NCBI RefSeq assembly: GCF_045689735.1
Contig: NZ_CP142685.1
Coordinates: 1,922,001-1,986,000 of the forward strand
Origin: Halothiobacillus sp045689735
Lineage (GTDB): Bacteria > Pseudomonadota > Gammaproteobacteria > Halothiobacillales > Halothiobacillaceae
Reading direction: 5' to 3'
Length of the DNA: 64,000 nucleotides
Each line of letters begins with the position of its first letter. Positions within the stretch are counted from its first letter, which is position 1. Both the position numbers and the translations under genes were made by a program. Under the pieces are notes generated by a model. The model was not told the DNA's origin. It did no database searches and saw only the letters and a program-made list of their open reading frames with translations. This document shows, one piece after another, positions 27,155 to 40,448 of this stretch.

Positions 27155-28290
27155 GGTGCACTCCGGGAACGCAAGTCGGTACGATTGTCACTGCTCAACC
27201 CACCCCGCGCGACGCTATCCAGCGGACTCGCCGAAGAAGGGGTGGGCAGGGTCGGCTGCGCGCTTGCATCCAATACCGGCTTGGGCAACGAGGCGGGCAC
27301 GCCACCCTCCGCCGATCCGAGGGGCAGATAAAACACATTGTTCGCGCCGCCGGGCACATCGAGCACCACGCTGCGATTTTTCGCCAGCACCTCGCCCATG
27401 GTGTCGAGGTACATCCGCTCGCGCGTCAAGTCCGGCGCCAGCCGATACGATTGCAAGAGCTGCGTGAAGCGAGATGCTTCACCGAGGGCGGCATTGGTGA
27501 CCTTCGCTTCGTACCCCTTGGCCTGCTCTTCGATTTGCGCCGCCTCGCCCCGCGCCTGCGGGATGATTTTATTGGCGTGCGCCGAGGCTTCGCTGATGTA
27601 GCGCTGCTCGTCTTCCCGCGCGCGGATCGCATCTTCAAACGCGGGCTGCACGGCCTCCGGGGGCTGCACATCCTGCAGGTTGACCGATTGCACTTTGAGC
27701 CCGGTGTTGTAGCCGTTCAGCAGTTCCTGCATCCGATCGCGCACCTGGGTCACGATTTCGGCTCGGCCATCGGTGAGCACCCGATCCATGGACATCGAAC
27801 CGACGACTTCGCGAATCGCACTTTGCATGACATCAGACAATGTCCCGTCCGGATCGCGCACATTGAAGAGATAACTCACTGGATCCGCAATGACGAACTG
27901 GCTGCTGATGCGGACATCCACGATGTTTTCATCGTTGGTCAGCGCAGGCATTTTCAACTGCTTATCACGAAACTCGTCGACATTCACCTTGATGACCGCG
28001 CCGATCGGATACGGCAAATGCCAGTGCGGGCCGGCATGGGTAGTGCCGACATATTTACCGAATTGCAGCTCGATTCCCCGCTGCCCCGCATCGATCGTGT
28101 AGATCCCCGAGAGCATCCATACGGCAAAAACCAGCCCTCCGATGGCGGCGATCGCCTTGCCGCCGCCGGAGTTCCCCAGTTTTTGCTGCAACCGGCCAAT
28201 CGCCTCGTCAATGTTGGGCGGCTTGCCACTGCGCCGCGGATTCGACCAAGGGTCGTTGTCTTTGCCACCGCCAGGTTCATTCCAAGCCAT
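27151..28290 (-). CDS. hflK: FtsH protease modulator HflK
   Basis: 379-residue partner of HflC. The N-terminus is Gly/Pro/Asn-rich and cytoplasmic (MAWNEPGGGKDNDPW). The single transmembrane helix is AIAAIGGLVFAVWMLSGIYT near residue 50. The SPFH domain follows with GIELQFGKYV and HWHLPYPIG, then a coiled coil including ISEASAHANKIIPQARGEAA. The last 40 residues are low complexity, as in other HflK. It is 38 bp after hflX. Confidence 0.96.
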   Translation of the reverse strand: MAWNEPGGGKDNDPWSNPRRSGKPPNIDEAIGRLQQKLGNSGGGKAIAAIGGLVFAVWMLSGIYTIDAGQRGIELQFGKYVGTTHAGPHWHLPYPIGAVIKVNVDEFRDKQLKMPALTNDENIVDVRISSQFVIADPVSYLFNVRDPDGTLSDVMQSAIREVVGSMSMDRVLTDGRAEIVTQVRDRMQELLNGYNTGLKVQSVNLQDVQPPEAVQPAFEDAIRAREDEQRYISEASAHANKIIPQARGEAAQIEEQAKGYEAKVTNAALGEASRFTQLLQSYRLAPDLTRERMYLDTMGEVLAKNRSVVLDVPGGANNVFYLPLGSAEGGVPASLPKPVLDASAQPTLPTPSSASPLDSVARGGLSSDNRTDLRSRSAP

Positions 28291-28328
28291 GATGCACTCC
28301 GGAAGAATCGGCGCTGCCTTGCGCGCGA

Positions 28329-29699
28329 TCAGGTTGATTCATTGTCAAAATGGGTCATTAGTTTAGCAGGAAATTCGTCCGCGCCGCGGATCGCGCCCGG
28401 ATGCGCGCACAGACAGTCCGCCAAAGCGGGGGTTTGCTTCAACCAACGCCCCCAGCGCTCCGCAGAGACCTCGATCCACATCCGCCAGCCCGCTTCCGGT
28501 TCCTCCTGCCACTGCTCTTCACGCACGACGCACGCCTGAATGAACTGGGCACGCAGGGCGGCCAGAGACACCGGGAGGTTCAGACACCAGCGATCGAGTT
28601 TGGGTGACAAGTGCGCTTGCAACGCGCCACGCAGCAAATCCAACCCCGCTCCCGTGCCAGCAGAAAGCCAGATGCGGTGTGGCCGCCCCTCGGCCTGTTC
28701 ATCGACATGCGGTGCCACCATCGGCAGCTGATCGATTTTGTTCATGACCACTAACTGCGGCAATTCCGCTGCCCCGATTTCCTGCAACACGACGGCGACA
28801 TCGGCCATTTGTCGATCCCGCTCCGGGCTCGCCGCATCGACCACATGCAGCAGCAAATCCGCTTCCAGGGTTTCTTCCAGCGTGGAGCGGAACGCCGTGA
28901 CGAGCTCATGCGGCAAATGACGGATGAATCCCACGGTATCCGCCAGCACGATGGGGAACCCCGGTGCCAGTTCGATCCGCCGCAGGGTGGTATCGAGCGT
29001 GGCGAACAACTGATCGGCCGCATAGGTGTCTGCGGCGGTCAAGGCGTTGAACAATGTGGATTTGCCTGCGTTGGTATAGCCCACCAACGAGACCAGCGGG
29101 ATATCGGCGCGCTGCCGCCCCTTGCGCCCTTCGAGCCGCTGTCGGCGCACTTTGGCGATCCGTTCATTGAGCTGTTTGATGCGGTCGTGAATCAAGCGCC
29201 GGTCGAGTTCCAACTGGGTTTCCCCCGGACCGCGCAGCCCGATCGAACCCCCGCGCTGCCGCTCAAGATGCGTCCAGCCACGCACCAGCCGGGTGGACAA
29301 ATGCTTGAGCTGCGCGAGCTCCACCTGCAACTTGCCTTCGTGCGATCGCGCCCGCTGGGCAAAAATATCCAGGATCAGACCCGTGCGATCGATGACCCGG
29401 CACTTCAGTTCGCGCTCGAGATTTCGCTCCTGCGCCGGGGACAGCCGGGCATTGACCACGACCAGATCCGCCTCGACGCCGGCAACCAGCGATGCCAGCT
29501 CCTCGACTTTGCCCTTGCCGACATACAGCCGGGGATCGGGTGCCTCACGACTCGCCAAACACTCGCCCAGCACCTGCCCACCGGCGGAATCGACCAGATC
29601 CCGGAATTCGATCAGATCTTCCGCACGACTCGCCTGGCGAGACACCACATGCAGCAAGACGACGCGCTCGCCGCCCGCGTGCCGTTCAAAAAACTGCAT
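28329..29699 (-). CDS. hflX: Ribosome-associated GTPase HflX
   Basis: HflX splits stalled 70S ribosomes, notably under heat stress. The 456 residues have an N-terminal domain (FFERHAGGERVVLLHVV, YVGKGKVEELA, DRTGLILDIFAQRARSHEG), the GTPase G1 LVGYTNAGKSTLFNAL, G3 DTVGFIRHLPHELV and G4 VMNKID. A C-terminal domain of about 90 residues is longer than the E. coli one. It lies between hfq (17 bp) and hflK (38 bp), in the conserved order. Confidence 0.96.
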   Translation of the reverse strand: MQFFERHAGGERVVLLHVVSRQASRAEDLIEFRDLVDSAGGQVLGECLASREAPDPRLYVGKGKVEELASLVAGVEADLVVVNARLSPAQERNLERELKCRVIDRTGLILDIFAQRARSHEGKLQVELAQLKHLSTRLVRGWTHLERQRGGSIGLRGPGETQLELDRRLIHDRIKQLNERIAKVRRQRLEGRKGRQRADIPLVSLVGYTNAGKSTLFNALTAADTYAADQLFATLDTTLRRIELAPGFPIVLADTVGFIRHLPHELVTAFRSTLEETLEADLLLHVVDAASPERDRQMADVAVVLQEIGAAELPQLVVMNKIDQLPMVAPHVDEQAEGRPHRIWLSAGTGAGLDLLRGALQAHLSPKLDRWCLNLPVSLAALRAQFIQACVVREEQWQEEPEAGWRMWIEVSAERWGRWLKQTPALADCLCAHPGAIRGADEFPAKLMTHFDNEST

Positions 29700-29716
29700 G
29701 GCCGCTGCGGACTCAC

Positions 29717-29980
29717 TCAGCCCTGAGCATCAGTCGTCGTCGGCTTTTCGCCATTCTCCTCATCGAAATCAATCTGGATTTCCCGGGTCGGCACAATGGT
29801 GCTGATGGCGTGTTTGTATACCAGTTGGCTGACATTGTTTTTCAGCAACACCACAAAATTATCAAAGGAATCAATTTGCCCCTGTAACTTGATGCCATTA
29901 CGCAAATAAATCGAGACCGGAACATGCTCTCGACGCAGCGCATTCAAATACGGTTCTTGCAGGGATTGAGCCTTGGCCAT
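29717..29980 (-). CDS. hfq: RNA chaperone Hfq
   Basis: 87 residues forming the Sm-like hexamer that pairs small RNAs with mRNAs. AKAQSLQEPYLNALRREHVP is the distinctive N-terminal helix, then Sm1 ISIYLRNGIKLQGQIDSFD-like sequence and Sm2 YKHAIST. The C-terminal tail after residue 66 is short. MAKAQ at 29980 is the start, with TAGGAG about 9 bases upstream. A 163-bp gap to miaA suggests its own promoter. Confidence 0.97.
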   Translation of the reverse strand: MAKAQSLQEPYLNALRREHVPVSIYLRNGIKLQGQIDSFDNFVVLLKNNVSQLVYKHAISTIVPTREIQIDFDEENGEKPTTTDAQG

Positions 29981-30143
29981 AATCAACAACTCCTAAAATT
30001 ATTGTGCATCGCTTCCATTGCGGATTCGGGCGAACTGCCCGCAGAAATGACACCGCCCCGTCACTGGGACTGTGGGTGAAAGCCTACCACGAACCCGGCC
30101 ATTTCCGGCGGCGCGATGCGGGCATGGGATCGCCGCGCGCCAT

Positions 30144-31103
30144 TCAAGTTCCCTGATCCATCGCCCGATCCAGGACAGATGCCATCGCCGCGAATGCCCT
30201 CTCCCGCCGCTCGGCCTCGAAAAACTGGGTTTGCGTTTGGCCACGCATCCAGGTGATTTGTCGCTTGGCAAGCTGCCGGGTTGCCGTGATGGCGAGCTCA
30301 CGCGCGACCGGCAGGTCGGTTTCGCCCGCCAGGTAAGACCAAATCTGGCGATACCCCACGGCGCGCAGGGACGGCATCGCGGGCGACAAATCCCCTCGTG
30401 CCCGCAATCGCGCCACCTCATCCACCAAGCCATCGGCCAACATCTCGTCGAATCGCATCGCCATCGTCGCCCGCGCATGCGCCCGCGAGCTCGGCCACAG
30501 CCCCCAGCGATGAACGACCCGCCCCATCAGCGGCGACACCGGCGGGTGGTGTTTTTGCCAATCGCTCAAAGATCGGCCAGTATCGCGGAACACCTCCAAC
30601 GCCCGGCTGATGCGCTGCGGATCGGTCGGGTGAATACGCGCCGCCGTGACGGGATCGACCTCGGCCAATTGCGCATGCAGCGCCGGCCAGCCCCGCGCTT
30701 TTGCCTCAGCCTGAACCGCCGCGCGGGTTGCGGCACGGCTCATCGGCAGCTCAGACAAGCCATCGAGCAGCGCCTGAAAATACATCATCGTCCCGCCAAC
30801 CAGCAGGGGAATCCGCCCTTGCGCCTCGATGGCCTGTATCGCCGCCATGGCTTCGCGGCAGAATCGCTGCACCGAGTAGGACTCGGCCGGATCGCAGACA
30901 TCCACCAGCGCATGCGGGAATTCAGCCAGCACGGCGGGCGCCGGCTTGGCCGCGCCAATATCCATCTCGCGGTAGATCATGACGGAATCGACACTGATCA
31001 ACCCCACGGGATAGCGCGCCGCCAATTCAAGCGCCAACGCGGTCTTGCCCGAGGCCGTCGGCCCCAGCAATGCCAGAATCGGACGGTTGGCCGCGTCGGT
31101 CAT
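30144..31103 (-). CDS. miaA: tRNA dimethylallyltransferase MiaA
   Basis: Adds the isopentenyl group to A37 of UNN-decoding tRNAs. The 319 residues start with the P-loop LALLGPTASGKTALALELA, then VDSVMIYREMDIGAAKP, PLLVGGTMMYFQALLDGL, DPQRISRALEVFRDTG and AVGYRQIW. RQITWMRGQ precedes the end. It is 2 bp after mutL, so they are coupled. The start is preceded by the mutL 3' end, which carries the ribosome site. Confidence 0.97.
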   Translation of the reverse strand: MTDAANRPILALLGPTASGKTALALELAARYPVGLISVDSVMIYREMDIGAAKPAPAVLAEFPHALVDVCDPAESYSVQRFCREAMAAIQAIEAQGRIPLLVGGTMMYFQALLDGLSELPMSRAATRAAVQAEAKARGWPALHAQLAEVDPVTAARIHPTDPQRISRALEVFRDTGRSLSDWQKHHPPVSPLMGRVVHRWGLWPSSRAHARATMAMRFDEMLADGLVDEVARLRARGDLSPAMPSLRAVGYRQIWSYLAGETDLPVARELAITATRQLAKRQITWMRGQTQTQFFEAERRERAFAAMASVLDRAMDQGT

Positions 31104-31105
31104 GC

Positions 31106-32890
31106 TTATTGCCCCCGCATGAATAGCCGGTCGAGTTCCGCGAGGGAAAACTGCCGCCAGGTCGGACGACCGTGGTTACATTGATCCGCACGCTCCGTCG
31201 CCTCCATATCGCGCAACAGCGCATCCATTTCCGGGCGGGTCAGAGGGCGATTCGCCCGCACCGAACCATGACAGGCCATGCGCGAAAGCACGCGGTGAAT
31301 CGGCGAATCGACGCCAGGATCCTGTTCATCACCCGATAAGTCCAATACCAATGCCTCAGCCAGCAAACCGCGCAGCAAGGCTTCCGGATCGGCACCCCGC
31401 AAGATGGACGCCAGCGCCGAGATCCGCAGGCTGACAGGTCCCACGCGTGTTACCGCCACGCCAAGGCGGGCAAACAGTTCGGACAAGCCCTCGACAGCCT
31501 CGGCCTCGGGCTCACTGACCGTGACAACCACCGGCAACAACAAAGGCTGCATCGCCATCTCCTGTCGCGCGAACGCCCCCTTCAACCGTTCATAGGTAAT
31601 CCGTTCCGCTGCCGCATGCGCATCGACGATCACCAGACCCGCCGCGTTTTGCGCCAGAATGTAGGCGCCATGCAGATGCGCGAGGGCATAGCCCAGCGGC
31701 GGGATGACCGCATCGGGTACCGTGGCGGCCTCTTGCACCATCGATGGGAAATGCTGGCTATCCGCTGTCGTCGCGGGCTGGAGCAATCGCAGGTAAGACT
31801 GCACCGCCTGGGCTGGCGGCAACGGTTGTTCGCCCCACCCCCGCCCGGCGGTCGAACGCGCCATCTCCGTCGGCATTGCCGACTCCGAGGGTGCCCGTAC
31901 GGCGGAATCCGCCAACGCGCGGTGGATCTCACGAAATAAAAAATCCTGCACTGCCCGTGCGTCGCGAAAGCGCACCTCCGCTTTCGTGGGATGCACATTC
32001 ACATCTACCGACCGGGGATCCAGCCTGAACGACAAAACGAAGGCCGGATGACGCTGGTGATGCAACACATCCGCATAGGCACGGCGAATCGCGGCACCAA
32101 TCACCCGATCCCGCACGATGCGTCCGTTGACGAAGAACATTTGTTGATCCGTCGTGGCACGGGCATAGGCGGGATCGGCAACCCAACCCTGCACACTCAT
32201 ACCGGATGCGGATGCATCGATCTTCCGCGCCCGATCGAGGAAGGCCGCGCCCAACATGGACTCGATCCGCGCTGCCGAGAGCCTGGATTCGCCGGTCGCG
32301 GGCACATCGAATACCTCGCGCCCCTGATGCAACAGCACAAATCCACAGGGGGGATAGGCCAGAGCAAACCGCCGCAGCAATTGGTCAATCTGACCGAATT
32401 CGGTGCGCTCGGTACGCAAAAACTTGCGCCGCGCCGGGGTGCTGTAAAACAAATCCCGCACCTCGACGGTCGTCCCGACCGGATGAGCCGCGGGTTTCGG
32501 GCTCGACCACTCCGGTGCCAGCGCCCAGGCATGATCCTGCCCGGACTGACGGCTGGTGATCTGAACCCGGGCGATGGCCGCAATGCTCGCCAGTGCCTCG
32601 CCGCGAAACCCCATGCTGGTCACTGATTCCAACTCATCTAGGGAGGCAATCTTGCTGGTGGCATGCGGTGCAAAAGCGAGCGGCAAGTCATCGTGCGCAA
32701 TGCCCAGGCCATCATCCTGCACGCGGATCAGGCGCGAACCGGCATCCTCAACCGTGACCATAATCCGCTGCGCCCCCGCATCCAGCGCATTCTCGACCAG
32801 TTCTTTAACCACACTCGCCGGACGCTCAACCACTTCGCCGGCAGCAATTTGATTCACGAGTTCAACGGGTAAGCGGGCGATGATCGACAT
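31106..32890 (-). CDS. mutL: DNA mismatch repair protein MutL
   Basis: 594 residues. The GHKL ATPase domain at the N-terminus shows IAAGEVVERPASVVKELVENA, VQDDGLGIAHDDL, HATSKI and GFRGEALASI. The C-terminal dimerisation domain carries DAHAAAERITYE. This fits the DQHA(x)2E(x)4E endonuclease motif except for Ala in place of Gln. ACHGSVRAN and CNHGRPT, the other metal-site motifs, are also present. This pattern is that of MutL proteins from bacteria without MutH. It lies between amiC (77 bp) and miaA. Confidence 0.97.
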   Translation of the reverse strand: MSIIARLPVELVNQIAAGEVVERPASVVKELVENALDAGAQRIMVTVEDAGSRLIRVQDDGLGIAHDDLPLAFAPHATSKIASLDELESVTSMGFRGEALASIAAIARVQITSRQSGQDHAWALAPEWSSPKPAAHPVGTTVEVRDLFYSTPARRKFLRTERTEFGQIDQLLRRFALAYPPCGFVLLHQGREVFDVPATGESRLSAARIESMLGAAFLDRARKIDASASGMSVQGWVADPAYARATTDQQMFFVNGRIVRDRVIGAAIRRAYADVLHHQRHPAFVLSFRLDPRSVDVNVHPTKAEVRFRDARAVQDFLFREIHRALADSAVRAPSESAMPTEMARSTAGRGWGEQPLPPAQAVQSYLRLLQPATTADSQHFPSMVQEAATVPDAVIPPLGYALAHLHGAYILAQNAAGLVIVDAHAAAERITYERLKGAFARQEMAMQPLLLPVVVTVSEPEAEAVEGLSELFARLGVAVTRVGPVSLRISALASILRGADPEALLRGLLAEALVLDLSGDEQDPGVDSPIHRVLSRMACHGSVRANRPLTRPEMDALLRDMEATERADQCNHGRPTWRQFSLAELDRLFMRGQ

Positions 32891-32967
32891 AAAAACACTT
32901 CAGGCGACGAAGGCCTCATTCTCCCCCGTCGCCCGATGGCAATCAAATCTCCGCGCTGACCGCCGCA

Positions 32968-34191
32968 CTACAGCATGGCATAGCGCGTCCCTTCTGGCGC
33001 CTTGGCCGCATAGTAGGTATTGATGCCCTGCACGATCGATCGGGCAATTTCGTTCTGATATTTGGGTGTGCGCAACCGCGCCTCTTCTTCCGGATTCGAA
33101 ATGAAGGCACTTTCTACCAGAATCGATGGAATATCCGGCGATTTCAGCACCACAAAACCCGCCTGCTGCACCCGACGAGAATGCAGATCCGAGACATCGC
33201 CAATCTGGCGCAGCACGCGGTTGCCAAAATCCAAACTATTTTCCAATGTTTTGGTTTGCGACAGATCCAACAACACCGACGCCACATCTTGATCATGATC
33301 GGCAATGGACGCGCCGCCGACAAAATCCGCCTCGTTTTCCCGATTAGCCAACCAGCGCGCGGCCTCCGAGGTAGCGCCATGCTGACTCAAACAAAAGACC
33401 GACGCGCCCCGGGCAGAAGTCACCCGGAATGCATCCGAATGAACCGAAATAAACAAATCTGCCTTCGCATTCCGCGCAATCGCCGTGCGGCCACGCAAAT
33501 GGATGAACTTATCCGAATCGCGGGTCATCACCGGGCGAAGACCCGGCGTTGCCGCCACCAGATCCCGCAAACGACGACCGATATCCAACGCAATATGCTT
33601 TTCCTTGGTACCGCGATGCCCGATTGCACCCGGATCCTTGCCACCGTGCCCCGGATCGATCGCAATAACCAAATCTCGAAAAGCCGAAGCCCGCTTTTGC
33701 ACTGCAGGGCGGCTCTCGGGGTCTTCGCGATGTTCGGCCACCAGCTGCGCGGCCTTATCGTGCGGCAGATCGACGACCAAGCGGTACCCCAATCCATCAC
33801 TGGGCGGCAACAACAGCAATCGCGGCTTAACAGGCGCTTTGAGATCAAACACCAACCTCAAGCCAGTACCTTCACGGATACCGCTGCGGACTTCCTTGAC
33901 GACCGACTGAGAGGGCGCTGGCGGAATATCCCGCGCGGCGAGGGTCGTCTGAGTTAAATCCAATACAAAACGGCTCGGATGCTCCAGCATGAAACTGCTG
34001 TAATCCACAGGCCCATTCATTTCAAAAACATAGCGGGTATAGTCAGGCTGTCGCGTGACCGCAACGGCACTGACCGCCCGCGCAGCCAATACCCGCTCGG
34101 GTGCCATCAAACCAAATACGGCGGTACTGGTGCCGAGCACCGCACCAAGAAATTGCCGCCGATTCCAAGGATATGCGGAATCACCGAACAT
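32968..34191 (-). CDS. Tat-exported N-acetylmuramoyl-L-alanine amidase (AmiC/AmiB type)
   Basis: Cleaves the amide bond between MurNAc and the peptide during daughter-cell separation. The 407 residues begin MFGDSAYPWNRRQFLGAVLG, a twin-arginine signal, with AGGAGG 6 bases before the ATG. An AMIN domain (about 40-140) comes next, then Amidase_3 (about 175-400) with IDPGHGGKDPGAIG, KEKHIALDIGRRL, FISVHSDAF and LVESAFISNPEEE. The zinc ligands (His, Glu, His) are in place. An open extension of 44 residues upstream is rejected. The usual tsaE neighbour upstream is absent. Confidence 0.92.
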   Translation of the reverse strand: MFGDSAYPWNRRQFLGAVLGTSTAVFGLMAPERVLAARAVSAVAVTRQPDYTRYVFEMNGPVDYSSFMLEHPSRFVLDLTQTTLAARDIPPAPSQSVVKEVRSGIREGTGLRLVFDLKAPVKPRLLLLPPSDGLGYRLVVDLPHDKAAQLVAEHREDPESRPAVQKRASAFRDLVIAIDPGHGGKDPGAIGHRGTKEKHIALDIGRRLRDLVAATPGLRPVMTRDSDKFIHLRGRTAIARNAKADLFISVHSDAFRVTSARGASVFCLSQHGATSEAARWLANRENEADFVGGASIADHDQDVASVLLDLSQTKTLENSLDFGNRVLRQIGDVSDLHSRRVQQAGFVVLKSPDIPSILVESAFISNPEEEARLRTPKYQNEIARSIVQGINTYYAAKAPEGTRYAML

Positions 34192-34579
34192 GACACGCCT
34201 CCTGCCGCTAGCAAACCAAACCCTCACCATAAGTCGCGGGAAATCACGCCACCTGCCCAACGGATGACATTCTGCGCCAGAAGAAAAAAAGTTCAAGCTT
34301 TTTATAAAGATAAAGCACATCACTAAAGTGATTTATAAACCAAATGACACCCATTGGTAGTCAACGCAGGCAAAGACAAGCACAACATATAGTGTCTGAA
34401 AAGTATTTTGCGCCAAGCACGGCTTGTCGTCGGCTTTGAGCGGACACCGTCAAATGGAAGCCGAATCGATCATCGAACGGGGAAAGACATCGGGGAAAAA
34501 AGCGGATTATCGGAAAGATTCCCGAGTCGAATACAGGGCGCAAGGCTCGTGAGGCAGACAAAACAGACCGCCCGAGGGA

Positions 34580-34613
34580 AACACTGAATAAATCCATCCT
34601 CGGATTTACCCAG
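34580..34613 (+). repeat. Dispersed palindromic repeat, copy D (short)
   Basis: CTGAATAAATCC at 34584-34595 faces GGATTTACCCAG at 34602-34613 around ATCCTC. It matches the terminal module of the element at 25844-25995, including the preceding CA. It is the only recognisable item in the 510-bp gene-free stretch 34192-34701 apart from an AT-rich zone at 34280-34350 before amiC. A 96-codon minus-strand frame across it looks spurious. Confidence 0.55.
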
Positions 34614-34701
34614 CGAATTGAATCACCGCCGCGTTGGAAAGCCTCTCCCAAACAGAAAGCCCGGACTGGATTAAGACGAACGCGGCACCGGGCAACAACA
34701 A

Positions 34702-34989
34702 CTATTTCTTCGATTTAGTCGCGGGAGGGGTCACGGTCAAATGCGGCGACAATTTCATAAATGTTTTGTCCCCAACACCTCGAACCTGCTTCAACTCATC
34801 AAGCGATTTAAATCCTTGATGCTCGGTACGATATTTCACAATTTCCGAAGCCATTTTAGGCCCAATGCCCTTCACGGCCTCCAATTGAGCCGCTGTCGCC
34901 GTATTGATATCCACTAACTGCTCAGCCGCAAAGGCCATACCATACATCGTTGACAAGCTCAAAACACCCGCAAGAATCCATGCTTTCAT
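34702..34989 (-). CDS. ComEA-like helix-hairpin-helix protein
   Basis: A 95-residue exported protein. The signal peptide is MKAWILAGVLSLSTMYGMAFA, cleaved before AEQLVDINTA. The rest is a ComEA-type double helix-hairpin-helix: DINTATAAQLEAVKGIGPKM and FKSLDELKQVRGVG. Such periplasmic proteins bind double-stranded DNA and in competent species take part in DNA uptake; in many proteobacteria the role is not proven. A Lys/Pro-rich tail ends the protein. It lies just downstream of the rRNA operon terminator; other long frames upstream run into the 5S gene and are rejected. Confidence 0.88.
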   Translation of the reverse strand: MKAWILAGVLSLSTMYGMAFAAEQLVDINTATAAQLEAVKGIGPKMASEIVKYRTEHQGFKSLDELKQVRGVGDKTFMKLSPHLTVTPPATKSKK

Positions 34990-35060
34990 ATCATCACAAT
35001 CCTCAATTGGCTCCACTCGCACACATTGCGAGCAACGGTGACAATACCAAATCACCAGCA

Positions 35061-35090
35061 AAACAAAACCCCCGTTGAGGCGGGGGTTTT
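35061..35090 (-). terminator. rRNA operon terminator
   Basis: AAAACCCCCG pairs with CGGGGGTTTT around TTGAGG. On the minus strand it is followed by GTTTTG. It is about 12 bp past the 5S 3' end. Confidence 0.9.
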
Positions 35091-35101
35091 GAGGGATGGG
35101 A

Positions 35102-35218
35102 GCCTGGCGTTGACCTACTTTCACATGGGGAGACCCCACACTATCATCGGCGATGCAGCGTTTCACTTCTGTGTTCGGGATGGGAACAGGTGGTTCCACT
35201 GCTCTATGGACACCAGGC
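35102..35218 (-). rRNA. rrf: 5S ribosomal RNA
   Basis: The minus strand starts GCCTGGTGTCCATAGAGCAG and ends GTCAACGCCAGGC, so the terminal stem (GCCTGG/CCAGGC) closes. The internal GAACACAGAAGTGAAACGC and GATAGTGTGGGGTCTCCCC are standard 5S segments. Length is about 117 nt. Confidence 0.96.
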
Positions 35219-35299
35219 GAATGGGTTAGGTAGCGGTTGCTACCGAGAGTGAATGCAGGACAAGTACAGATCTTGTGTTGCCAAGCTGTTTTGGCGTTA

Positions 35300-38179
<2,880 letters not shown>

Positions 38180-38286
38180 TATAACCCAAAACAGCTTCGC
38201 TGCTTGAGCTATCGGTGCTGACACAAGATGCAATGTACTTGTTGAATTGTTCGATTACTCGTTCAATTCGTTTACATTCACTCTAT

Positions 38287-38297
38287 TGTTAAAGATC
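38287..38297 (-). promoter_or_regulatory. boxA-like antitermination site in the 23S leader
   Basis: The minus strand reads GATCTTTAACA, close to the boxA consensus TGCTCTTTAACA. It lies about 108 bp before the 23S gene, as in other rRNA operons, where NusB-S10 binds the transcript. Confidence 0.6.
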
Positions 38298-38361
38298 GAT
38301 GGTTCTGACCTTGTCAGAGATCAAGGCACGCTTGTCACATGCGCTGATCTTTGGCTTGGTT

Positions 38362-38437
38362 TGGTGGAGCCAAGGAGGATCGAACTCCTGACCTCCTGCG
38401 TGCAAAGCAGGCGCTCTCCCAGCTGAGCTATGGCCCC
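38362..38437 (-). tRNA. tRNA-Ala (anticodon TGC)
   Basis: 76 nt on the minus strand from GGGGCCATAGCTCAG to GGCTCCACCA. The anticodon stem-loop CCTGCTTTGCACGCAGG gives TGC. The T-arm is GTTCGATC and CCA is encoded. It lies in the 16S-23S spacer after tRNA-Ile, the common order. Confidence 0.97.
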
Positions 38438-38443
38438 AGTGTT

Positions 38444-38520
<77 letters not shown>

Positions 38521-38596
38521 TAAAGCTGTTCCCATCTTTCGTTCTGTTCGCAAAATGATTTGTGCTGGATGCTTGCGGATCGGGTGATCATCTCTT

Positions 38597-40130
<1,534 letters not shown>

Positions 40131-40239
40131 GTTAAAGCTTTGAGGTTGACCCTGTCATTACATTAATTTTGTCTTGACAGGTCACCTATGTTTTCTGGAT
40201 CCCCAGATCACACAAGCACCCACACAAATCATTTTGCTT

Positions 40240-40252
40240 ATTAAAGATTGCC
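40240..40252 (-). promoter_or_regulatory. boxA-like site in the rRNA leader
   Basis: The minus strand reads GGCAATCTTTAAT, similar to boxA and to the copy before 23S. It lies about 110 bp before the 16S gene within the 5' leader. Confidence 0.45.
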
Positions 40253-40318
40253 AGTAAGCCCTTCCGACCTACTCAACCGATGCCGCCTTACGCCGCATCG
40301 CGTTTCAAGGAGGTGCGC

Positions 40319-40346
40319 ATTCTACTGCGCTTTTTCTGCCTGTCAA
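40319..40346 (-). promoter_or_regulatory. rRNA operon promoter P2
   Basis: Minus strand: a perfect -35 TTGACA (40341-40346), a 16-bp spacer and -10 TAGAAT (40319-40324). An A-rich UP-like tract (GAGAAAAAAGAG) precedes it and a GC-rich discriminator (GCGCACC) follows. These are features of stringently controlled rRNA promoters. Confidence 0.8.
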
Positions 40347-40420
40347 CTCTTTTTTCTCAGAGCCAACTCACCCCCCCTCGCCGCTCAGACCAATCAGCCC
40401 ACGCCGCAAAAAGGACGCGC

Positions 40421-40448
40421 ATTATGGCGCATTACGACTCGCCGTCAA
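40421..40448 (-). promoter_or_regulatory. rRNA operon promoter P1, overlapping the tyrS stop codon
   Basis: Minus strand: -35 TTGACG (40443-40448), a 16-bp spacer and -10 CATAAT (40421-40426), then GCGCGTCC, a GC-rich discriminator. The -35 box includes the tyrS stop codon TGA (40445-40447). The remaining gap to 16S, 40131-40420, is leader with P2 and boxA. Confidence 0.7.

Noticed and set aside
34361..34651. 96-codon minus-strand frame
   Set aside because: Spans repeat copy D, has no ribosome site and no family resemblance.
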